64,000 nucleotides of DNA from NCBI GenBank assembly GCA_030077755.1, contig JAQJZZ010000014.1, positions 1,240,001-1,304,000 of the forward strand, read 5' to 3'. Positions 35,513-44,968 of this stretch are shown piece by piece. The DNA is from Filosporella fistucella. Taxonomy: Eukaryota > Ascomycota > Leotiomycetes > Helotiales. The translations under genes were made by a program, and so were the position numbers. Position 1 is the first letter of the stretch. The number at the start of each line of letters is the position of its first letter. The notes below the pieces were generated by a model. That model was given only the letters and a program-made list of their open reading frames with translations. It ran no database searches and was not told the origin of the DNA.

Positions 35513-36835
35513 CTAACGATTTTGCTCGCTCTGGTGCTCCTTTGAACTCCTGTGGTCATTGGAACACCCTTCGTCGTCGTCCTTAAGTGGGACACCTTCT
35601 TGCTGGTGTAACTGGCTGATTGTGGTGCCCAATTCAGTTTTCAGATCTTTCCATGGAGCAGGCCATGCATATGCATCTTTTGGGGCTCGATATGCGCCGA
35701 ACTTCGTGTAGTCAATTGCATTTTTCTTTTGCCACTGGACAATGGTTTCGAAGTCTCTGCAATGGTGTCGCGCACTGAAGTCAGGCCATGGCTGATCACG
35801 TCCTTCCACCCACTGATTTAAAGTTAGCACAAAGTACTCAGACTCTAGTTCGTACAATCTAAAGTTAGAGATGTGCTACTTGAAAGAAGAAAATTGTTCG
35901 AAGCACTCTTAGTAGACTTCATAATGTTGAAATATTACTCTAAGCCTAGAGAACTCAAAGAGAGAAAACATATCGCAAGTGTTAGAAGATCAGTATTTGC
36001 ATTGCATTTGATATTTTTGCAGAATGAAGTCCACACAATGACCTATATAGACCCAACACATCTTGTCTTTTACTTTAGCACCTGTCTTAGAGCCTAGATA
36101 TTCGCCGAATGCAGCCTTTCAGAGCTAGTTGAAGCAATAGATTTGCTGTAGAAGTATCATCTATTGTGCTAATCGCTAGAATCTAGAAGAGCAAAAACGA
36201 AACCAGCAAAGAGATAATCTTCGTTTTAGCGACTTACATGTATCACATCCAATTGAGCCATATATGCATCCTCCCCCAATCCCCACTCTTCGTTACTCAA
36301 TCTAGCCGCAATTTCTAGATTCTTTCCAAGCTTGATGATCTCAGCTCTTGTCAAGACGTGTGTTTGTATATCTTCAAATGATTTCCAGAGAGCATCAGTC
36401 TCAGAAGTTAAGTCCAATCGTGCAATAGAAAGTAGTTCAGTCTAGAAGAATGTTCCATTCTTGTCAAAATCAGCGCACAAGCTCCGAAGAGTGCTGTCTT
36501 TCTACAACGAAGAGAACAATTTATCTATTTATAAAGACTTACATCATCAAAATGAATATAGGTATCTCAACATCGTCAAGAATTGGAGCTGTTAAAGTTA
36601 GCTCGAGTATTTGTCGTATTGGAGCCAATACTCACACCAACATGAAAGTTGCTTCAATACTGCGTTCTTCTCGTACGGTAAATTGAAATACGAAACTGAA
36701 AGTATGTAAAGAGAGCCGGCAAGGACAGCCAAATTGGCCAATGTCAGACTCAATAACATAACCATTGATCTGCTCCATCCAAAACCTTGGGCGTGACGAG
36801 ACTCCTTCGGAATGAGACCCTCTTCTTCGCATCAT
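35513..36835 (-). pseudogene. Decayed UstYa-family (DUF3328) gene
   Basis: Scattered minus-strand segments reproduce a DUF3328 protein in order but in shifting frames. Around 36790-36660 is an N-terminal segment with a membrane helix (LLSLTLANLAVLAGSLYILSV). Near 36575 is APILDDVEI running into a frame change before TYIHFDD. 36435-36235 gives SETDALWKSFEDIQTHVLT, IIKLGK and YMAQLDVIH. About 36110-35990 gives KAAFGEYLGSKTGAKV and GHCVDFILQ, then a shift to CNANTDLLTL. 35870-35513 gives QPWPDFSARHHCRDFETI. The first HxxHC motif is lost after DVIH and the second reads YIGHC. Frameshifts and in-frame stops between blocks argue for a pseudogene. Intact relatives are oxidases or cyclases in RiPP and other metabolite clusters. 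Confidence 0.72.
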
Positions 36836-37832
36836 TGGGAGACACTAGAGGAATTTCCTTCCACTTTGGATAGGAAATTTTGTTTGAGAACATTGGCGCC
36901 TGAGTCGCGAGTTACCTTTAATAGGGTGAAAGGAGGGAGTTATTTTAGGGATCGCGAGTGATGGGAGAAAAAATCAGTGAGAGAGCGGCAAGGAAGCTGA
37001 GGATGAAGCTAGTTGAGTTCTGCACAAAATTCGACATCAAAAATTCTCTCAAGGCGTACCTTCTAAGCTGGTCCAGTATCCACCGACGTATGAGTTCTTG
37101 ATAGCATAATTTATCAAGGAGAAGACCCCGGTTTTCTGCGGGGACAGTGAAGAGCACTCCGGGATGAAAGTCTAGCTGTTCAGTAATATACGACCAGAGT
37201 TTCCTGGTGCTGCATCTTCACAGCAGTAGCAATGTCTCTTTATCCGTGATTAGGTTGGGAATAGGTTGTATGTTTAGAATCCAAGAGGAGGCTGGGGAAT
37301 GGAAGGGTCTATTGATCTAATCGTTCATTGCCGAAAGATTCCTCTTCATTAAATTGCACTGAAAATACCTGCTCGGGGTGTGTAGCGAGACATGAGTTCC
37401 AGCTTTATAAGGTCAGATAACAAATTTCTCCCCAAGCAGAAGGTGCCTCTCCCCTGGCGGAGTGGTCAAGTCAAACTGTGAGGAGGATCAGGGTAAACTT
37501 TGGCCAACAACCCCCACGACCCCGAGTTCGAAGACAAAAAAAACAGAAAAAAAATTACGCAGAAACGGCCGATCGAAAATGGACTCACCATATTCACGAC
37601 TTCAAAAATTTGCATCGGGCAGATTTTCTATGGTATCCCTATCCGAAGGGGATATCGGAGTTTTTTGCTAGTCTCAATTTTTGGGTTGAGTTTCTGGGAC
37701 AAGTAATTTTTCTTTCCCCATCCCATATTTTCCTATGAGATGGTAGATTCAGAAATTTCAAAAGATCTTAGGATTTTGCATTCAAGTTCAAAACAATACA
37801 AACCAATAAAATTGTCCTTCTTTCACCCTCGG
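36836..37832. other. Intergenic with A+T-rich and tRNA-like sequence
   Basis: About 1 kb with no supported gene. It contains a pol III A-box match (37455-37465) and a weak B-box (37524-37533) followed by an A-run, without a foldable tRNA around them, plus A+T-rich sequence near 37650-37790. Confidence 0.4.
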
Positions 37833-38627
37833 TCAGTGCTTACCAGCGATGGCAGCAGCAGCAGCGGCAGCCCTCTCAGCCCTCTCGTCCATCACTTTCT
37901 TGACACCAGTTCTTGCATTCATTTTATTCATCCAAGCTCCCACATGAGGAAACTCGGTTGCAATATCAATCTGTTTTGAAGCTCCATCTTGCCATGTCAA
38001 GAAGGCAATGTCTGCATAGGTACATTTACCACCAACCAGAAATTCTTTATCTGCCAAATGAGTATCTAGAACTTTCGTCACACGCTTTATCTCATTGACA
38101 TAACGATCGATCGCACTTTGGAGCTTTTCTGGGTGAAGGTTGGAAAACCAACTAGAAGGCTTTAGGGGTCGTATGAGATGTAATCGAAGGTGTACTCACT
38201 AGGCTTGACCATAGTATGGTCCTTGACCCGACATCTGGAAATGTAGCCACTGCTTGCAGAGATAGTATTCTTCGGTTCCCGCGCGGAAGCTGAGCTTGTA
38301 CTCTGGGTCGTACTTCTCAATCAAGCTATTTGTCATTAGCCATTTGGACTTTTTTTTTGAAATGAAAGAGAGCAGAGCATTGGTTTGGACTCACTATTCG
38401 ATAATAGCACCAGATTCCCATATCTTGAAGCCAGTGTTTGGATCCTCGAGGGTGGGAAGGCGTCCATTTGGGTTCACGTCCACATATGTTTTACCCTTCA
38501 CTTCGGAGTATGGAATGTACTTGGCTTCGAATGGAATTGACAGCTCTTCCAAAATCATGGCGACCTTTCCGGGGTTAGGTCCCATAACACCTCCCCACAA
38601 GATGAGAGGCTTGATTGAGGCAGCCAT
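37833..38627 (-). CDS. Ure2-like glutathione S-transferase
   Basis: Three exons: 38627-38395, 38325-38200 and 38151-37833, giving 225 aa. The thioredoxin-fold domain begins KPLILWGGVMGPNPGKVAMI and has the cis-Pro region GRLPTLEDPNTG and the glutathione-contacting ESGAIIEYL. The helical domain includes LVGGKCTYADIAFLTW, the N-capping box of GSTs, and ends in an alanine-rich helix. This is the fungal Ure2/GstB-like class; it conjugates glutathione to electrophiles in the cytosol. The ATG is 1.15 kb from the divergent ligase gene, so shared induction is possible but not shown. All introns are GT-AG with frame kept. Confidence 0.9.
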
Positions 38628-39779
38628 TTTAAGGGGTTCAAGAAACGTGAAAAGGTTTGAAGGAGAAATAGACTAAGAGTGATTTAAATTTCTAGAACCG
38701 ATGTTCTCCAAAAAATTGGAATTAGGACGGAATCAGCATGATCAATATATACCAAATATTTTCTCTCCTCACAGGTCCCCACTCTGTCCAACAGTCACAG
38801 AGGCTATACAACCGTAATGAAAGGCTGAATTAAGCGTATATTGAGATTCCAACCCCAACAATTCGAAATCTGAAGGGGCTTTCAGTTTGACCGCATTACC
38901 AAGCAGCAATAGCGAATGATACAAAACGGCATAAGAGCTCCCCTGCTCTGACCCAGATTAAGCCTGCAGCAGGGCACTTTGGGCTAAAACCGGTCTTTGG
39001 ACCTCGGGAGCTTACAAATTTCTGTTTGCGTACTAACGCAATGTCGTACGCAGACGACGTTGATTTGAGATGTTTGAATACTCGTATCGGGAAAAGCCTG
39101 ATCTGTCCAAAGTCCGAAGGGATCATGTTCTCCCAGCCGAGGCTAGGTGGAGAGATCATTGTGCCGTCTGATCATACCTATGAGTTCAGAATGTTGATGA
39201 GAGGATTTAAAAAAACCCCAATCGAGTATTTATCTATAATACTTGAAAGAAACAACGCCACCTCAACAAAACGATGCTCAACGTCGAAGGTACTGTTCAG
39301 GTCACATGATGAATATCACGTGCGTAGGAACGCACTCGGGAAATTCTAGCTTCCGGACTTAGGTAGACCTCTTGTCAGAACCGAGGTGAGTTGAGAGTGA
39401 TTAGTGAATTCAACACCGCCCCCAGATACCGAATTTGTAGTCACTTTAAGCAGTATCGACCCTATACTCATTAACTCTGCGAGTTTTAGGGTCAGGATTT
39501 GTGTTTATCAATCGACATGATTGTGGAAGCTATTTGGTGCCAGCTGGATCGTCATTGCTCGATGCTGTCTGGATCGGCTTGTCCAGGCCATAAGCATACC
39601 TAGATGTCCCCAATTGAGAATTATCGAACTTAAGCAAGTTCACTAATCAAGATGCTCGGCATCAAATTGTGCACGAGGTCCTGCAGTAGAGGCATTGCCA
39701 ATTTTCATTGTATGCGTATCGTTTCTTCTTCACTTACGCCTTCCAGTCTTTGCTCACAAGTTTCTATATCCTTACAATC
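38628..39779. other. Divergent intergenic region between GST and ligase genes
   Basis: About 1.15 kb with no supported gene. It contains a TCACATGA/TCACGTG motif pair (39302-39322) and presumably both promoters. Confidence 0.5.
39302..39322. promoter_or_regulatory. Paired TCACATGA and TCACGTG E-box-like motifs
   Basis: TCACATGA lies at 39302-39309 and TCACGTG at 39316-39322, about 460 bp upstream of the ligase start. Both match the core bound by Cbf1/CDEI-type bHLH proteins. A similar pair occurs near 63590. Confidence 0.4.
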
Positions 39780-41551
39780 ATGGCTTCACAATCACCATTT
39801 TCTTCAATTGATATTCCTGATCTCAATTTGTGGGATTTCCTGTTTGAAGGCAACAGGAAATATGGATATGCCGATGACAAAATTTTGTTCCAAGATGCTG
39901 AAACATACCGCCAGATTACTTTTCACAACCTGAAGCAGGAAGCAGCTTCTTTTGGTCATGCTTTACTTACGCAATGGACCTGGCAGCAAGGGGATGTTGT
40001 AGCCTTATATTCTCCAAACTGCGTTGACACTCCCAAAGTGATGTTTGGTATTTTATGGGCAGGCGGGGTTTTAACTCCAGCTAGCCCCTCTTATTCCGCA
40101 TCGGAACTGGCATTTCAACTCAAAACTTCAGGTTCAAAAGCCTTGATCACCCAATTCTCGTGTCTAGACATTGCATTGGAAGCTGCGAGGATGGCAAAGA
40201 TCCCTACAAGTAGGATTTTGCTCATCGGTGACGCGAAAAGTTCGGCTGTGGCTCATGTGGATGAGTTTGTTACATCAGCACCGAGTGATTCAAAGCTTGA
40301 GCGGGTTACCTCTGCTCCAGGAGATCTATCACTCCTCGTGTTTTCCTCTGGAACGACGGGTCTGCCAAAGGGGGTTATGCTCACACATCGGAATCTTGTT
40401 GCAAATATTGTCATGGGAGAAACAGCATATGGAGAGCTGAGTTACAAAGGAGGTCTTGACGACGCAGGAGATATCATGATTGGAGTCCTCCCGTTCTATC
40501 ATATATACGGTCAGTGTCCCTCCCCCTGATGTCCGGGCTTGAATCTAACTTGATACGACCAGGTCTAATGCTACTAGTCGTATTGCCAGTCTACTTAGGA
40601 ATTAAAGTGGTTGTCATGCCTCGATTCGAACCAGCGTCATTCTGCAAAGCTATCCAGGACCATAGAGTAACATTTGGACCTGTTGTTCCACCTATGGTCC
40701 TGTTTCTGAGCAAGTCGCCACTTGTCGACAAATATGACCTAAGCAGTCTGCGAATATTGATATCGGCTGCAGCGCCTTTGACGATGGACATGGTGGAAGC
40801 GATTTGGGAAAGATTGAGGATTCCAGTTAAGCAGGCGTATGGCCTGAGTGAGACGAGTCCGGCAATCGCGACACAGATAAGTATCATTCGCACCTCCTCT
40901 TGCTATTCCTCTGACTTCAAGTAGACCTTCGAAGAAGCAAGAACTAAAATCGGCTCCGTGGGACGCATATTACCCAACCAACACGTCAAAATCATGTTGG
41001 AGTCGGGATCACCAGCCCTTGCAGGGACTACAGGTGAGATCTGGGTGAAAGGCCCCAACGTCTTCGCCGGCTACTTGAACAACTCATTGGCGACCAAAGA
41101 AACTATGACCCCAGATGGCTATTTTAAGACCGGAGACGTGGGGTACCTTGACAAAGACGGGCATTTATACATCACAGATCGGCTGAAGGAGATCATCAAA
41201 TACAAAGGCTTCCAAGTCGCACCTGCTGAGCTGGAGGGTATTCTGTTGAGACATGAAATGGTAGCCGATGCTTGTGTCATGGGCATTTACGACCAACATC
41301 AAGCGACTGAGCTTCCGAGGGCCTACATTGTGAAAGCCGATGCCGCACTAAATTTGGACGATGCGGTACTTGCTGCTGAAATACGTACATGGGTTGATGG
41401 TAAGATTGCATCGTATAAGCATATAAGAGGGGGAGTACACTTTGTTGATACGATCCCAAAATCAGCAGCAGGCAAGACACTACGAAGGGTTCTTAGAGCA
41501 AGTATTGATCCGACAACACTCAATAACCCAGCTACAAAATCAAAGCTGTGA
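39780..41551 (+). CDS. Peroxisomal 4-coumarate-CoA ligase-like / acyl-CoA synthetase with an AT-AG intron
   Basis: Three exons: 39780-40509, 40563-40876 and 40925-41551, giving 556 aa. The adenylate-forming signatures are intact: FSSGTTGLPKGVMLTHRN (P-loop), QAYGLSETSP, YFKTGDVGYLDKDGHLY and ITDRLKEIIKYKGFQV, and the C-terminal catalytic lysine in PKSAAGKTLRR. The protein ends KSKL, a PTS1 peroxisomal signal. It activates an aryl or fatty acid as the adenylate, then the CoA thioester. The second intron (40877-40924, 48 nt) reads CAG|ATAAGT...AAGTAG: the donor G is replaced by A. Unspliced, the frame stops at the final TAG and loses the C-terminal domain and PTS1. It may be a non-canonical intron or a disabled allele. 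Confidence 0.85.
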
Positions 41552-41788
41552 TGCGCTCCTTTGTTTCACTCCTGATGGATCTCTGGATCTCAAACCACGT
41601 GACGTCGGAATGGAAGGAGCAGAGCATATAGGGTTACCTAGGTTGTGAGCAGTTGGCATTTGCATTCCTAGCACGCAAATTAAATCAAAACAGCACTTTA
41701 CAAAGACATTGACTGTTTTCTTCAATTCGCAATTCCCTGTACACAGTCTCATCAATCCTGAAGACTATAGATACCACAAATCCCAAAA
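41552..41788. other. Short intergenic spacer
   Basis: No feature is seen other than the likely 3' flank of the ligase gene. Confidence 0.5.
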
Positions 41789-43754
41789 ATGTCATCTCCA
41801 CCGTCCACGCGGTCTCCCCCGCTCAGCCAAATAAAGGATTTCTTTCCTTATAGCATCATTAACCACCTGTCAAGCCTCTAAAAAACTAAATTGGCAGAGA
41901 TCTATAGCCACCCAAGAGGACCTGGTCATTAAGCAATCAGAGACCAGAGACCTCTGAAGAGCGGACTTACGCCAATTGACGAGGAGCGGATAAGAAACGT
42001 AAAGAATATCGAGGAGCGAGGAGCGAGACGAGTTACTATCAATGAGAAGATATCAGACGGACCGCTGCTATGGTAAGTATCCAATTCAATTCAATTTGGC
42101 GTGAGCGCTTCCAGCTGTTGATACTTACAGATTTTGCAACCGCCGATCTGGTGAAAATGGATGCTTTTGCTCCGACCTCCATACTATCTTTGCCAGTAAA
42201 TAGAGTGGTTCCGCCTCATCCTATTCTCCCAGCTTTGCAACTTTGTTCTCTATTTATAATCTATGCACACATAAGCCCTTGGTATTTGCTCGTTTACTTC
42301 TGGCAACATCATCTAATTGAGTTGTCAGGTTGGAGGCATTGTTCAACAGTATCCTGGAGGATATTCCACAAGCAGAACTTCTGGATGATTTCAAAGGCAA
42401 AAGGTATCGTCGATTTCGAGAGCGCGGAGGGAAGTTTCTCAATACACAAACCTGTCAAGAGACGGTTCGGAACAAATCTTCACGCCTTGGTAGTAAAATT
42501 GAGTTCAGGATCACCAGTGGGTCCTGTGATACTTGGGGAGGGACTCCTCGACGGGTAGGTTATGTCTATGGTGACACTACTAATCCAGCGTGGACACGAC
42601 AACGAGCTAGAATTAACCTAGGTTTTGAGATTATAGATCCGTTGATGAGTGCTAATCTCAACGAAGTTGAAAAAAGTCTTGAGATTGTCAGGTTGGCAGC
42701 TACACTTATGCATGAAATCGCTGTACGACCGTTGATATTTCCAACATAGCTTTAATGACTGACTTTCCTATGCAGCATGCGATTTGGATGACTGAGGATC
42801 AGGATGACGATATCGGCCAAGCAGAGCCATTCGTTAATGATGAGGATGTCAATGAGCTGTAGGTATCCAATCCTTACGTTCTGAAGCAGGGTACTATATC
42901 CAGGGAATTGATTCTCAATGGAAACCTCGGTACGGGAGCTTCAAAGACTTTTGATGTGGGAGCTCGTTGCTTGTGTGCACCGCTAATCCCTCTGAATAGA
43001 TATTTGGTGGACAATGTCGAGAGCTAATAGCCCCAGGCATGAGAGGCTTACTCAAGCCTATTCCTTGTGCAGCAATGTTCCAGTATCTCCTGAAGCTTAC
43101 CCATTGTCTTATTGTACAACAGCTCACCTCTCAGATCAGAATGGCCAAAATTCTCGGCACTTGAATCAAGAGGGCCCATTCTAAAAACGAGCAACGATCT
43201 ATCAACAGTGGATAAGTATCCAATCCCACTGTCATACTTCGGAAAAATTTCCAATTCTGATTTCTGGAGGGTTTATGCAAGAAGCATCGTCTTCCACGTT
43301 TAGACTAAAGACTTTCTTAGAATTAAAGCTGACAACATCTTGCATAGTTTCGGACCATCTGCCACACACATGGGGCCAAAAACTATTGGCCAGCGGCGCC
43401 ATCAAGACGCTACTTCAATCTCTGTAGACCCTTCAAAAAATAGAGCTACTTCCGGTCAGGTTAACTTATGCCGAAGTGGCTGATCTGCCAATCAAGAACA
43501 GCATGACCGATGATGAAAAAGCCGCAGTCAGGATCGAGAAAAAGAGAAGAAGTCACCAGCAATCACTTTTGCATACAATTTATTTGCATCATCAAGAGAT
43601 GGAGGGATTGGTAACTTCGCTGAGAACAGAAATTACCTGCTGCTTCGCCAACAAAAACCACGAGTCCGATTCCCCAGCCCCCACCATCGCTCACAGCGTA
43701 CCTCCTGGGACCAGTGAAAATGAAACAGCTGGAGAAGTTTATGCTAGATCATGA
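41789..43754 (+). pseudogene. HExxH-motif metallopeptidase-like gene, apparently broken
   Basis: A possible first exon (ATG 41789, MSSPPSTRSPPLSQIKDFF) is followed by an open segment ending ISDGPLLW at 42072. A 256-nt intron leads to exon 42329-42722. This runs from LEALFNSILEDIPQAELL to AATLMHEIA and splices cleanly to 42776, completing the zinc-type motif HEIAHAIW, then WMTEDQDDDIGQAEPF. The frame then stops at TAG (42860). Further blocks continue in other frames: IFGGQCRELIAPG near 43010, and YPIPLSYFGKISNSDFWRVY near 43215-43280. A last block, PVRLTYAEVADLPIKN, is near 43460. This resembles a multicopy fungal HExxH gene family with frameshifts, although missed introns could explain some breaks. 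Confidence 0.55.
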
Positions 43755-43760
43755 GGGGTT

Positions 43761-44256
43761 ACTTGCACTTGATACGATGACTTTTGATATGCCGGAACAT
43801 GTGGTGTATAAATATGTTATGTTCTCCCGAAGTCGACACTCGAGGGTTTGATGTAGTATTTGCTTTTCAATAAAGACTAATACCATTGTGTAATTTGAGA
43901 TCTGTGGAGGTCCTCGTATTGAAGCCAATGAATTCCGTGCTTTTCTCGCTCAATGCAATGCTATTGGTAGCTACTCCAGGTAGGTCACTATTCAAAACAT
44001 CTCCGCCAAGGAACCGATACTGAACGCTTCTCAGATGGAAACCACGTTGGACGACAGGAATAATTCAGAGAAATCTTGTCAGCTAGCCACTACCAACGAA
44101 CACATACCGCAGACCGAAACCAGGTGATGTAGAACTCCTTCCTGTTTTGATTCCTTGCATTTCACCGTTATATAAAATCTGACTACGCGCCCTAGTTCCA
44201 GGAACCCTCCCAAGAACACTTTGAATCGTTCTCCGATCTCAGTAAAAGGGTAATTG
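43761..44256. other. Intergenic, no supported gene
   Basis: About 500 bp between the broken HExxH gene and the small membrane ORF. No supported feature is seen. Confidence 0.4.
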
Positions 44257-44637
44257 ATGGCTCAGAATGTTTCGTACGTCCCTTACACCCCTTCTTTACC
44301 CCACCTCCTCCCCCTGGACCTTCCCGCAAGCCCACCAAGATTCTGACTAACGATCAGCAAAACAAACTTTCTTGATTATGACATAGATGATTTCTACGTG
44401 CGTGTAGCATCGATATACAAGTATGAGAAGAAATATCATATAAAGACGAAGAACAATCAGTTGATGACGATGTTTGGGAGAATGCTTTTTGATAGCTGTA
44501 TTTGGGTTCGTTGGAGGGATGGGGTGGGGTTTACATTAGTTTTGCTTTCATGTGTCTTTTCTGTCTTTGGACTTTTTCCGATTGATTGTGTTGTGCGAGA
44601 GAGTTGGACTTTTGAGTGGGAGTTTGGTGACTCTTGA
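44257..44637 (+). CDS. Possible 98-aa single-pass membrane protein
   Basis: Two exons, 44257-44273 and 44358-44637. The tiny first exon (MAQNVS) joins across a GTACGT...CTGACTAACGATCAG intron with a textbook branch site, in frame, to KTNFLDYDIDDFYVRVAS. The product has a basic central part (YKYEKKYHIKTKNNQ) and a hydrophobic helix GVGFTLVLLSCVFSVFGLF. No family is recognised. Exon 2 could instead belong to a larger gene or a remnant, since the preceding 500 bp also contains exon-like fragments. Confidence 0.35.
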
Positions 44638-44968
44638 TTGACTAGATTCAACATGATCATCCTGGTGATCTTGTTGTCTAAGAGAGATTTGGGCCCTGAG
44701 AGAAACTGACAGAGATGTAGGTATGGACCGCCTGGCATTCTACGGAAACGGACTAAGGCAGGGCCAAAACAGGTTTCGTAGATAAGGTGACTGATTTATG
44801 TCCCTTTCAATAATCCAGAAACGCCTTCCCTTACAATGAAGCAAGTCAGACTATAAACATAAAACCAGAGAGTTATTTCCTAACAAATACCATCTTCTAT
44901 ACCTGCACCAGGATCTGCATCTTTCTCTGTCTATCCTTGTCAAAGTCATACATTTATCATCAACAACT
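44638..44968. other. Convergent 3' spacer
   Basis: About 330 bp separating the small ORF from the end of the oxoprolinase-like gene. No feature is seen. Confidence 0.45.
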
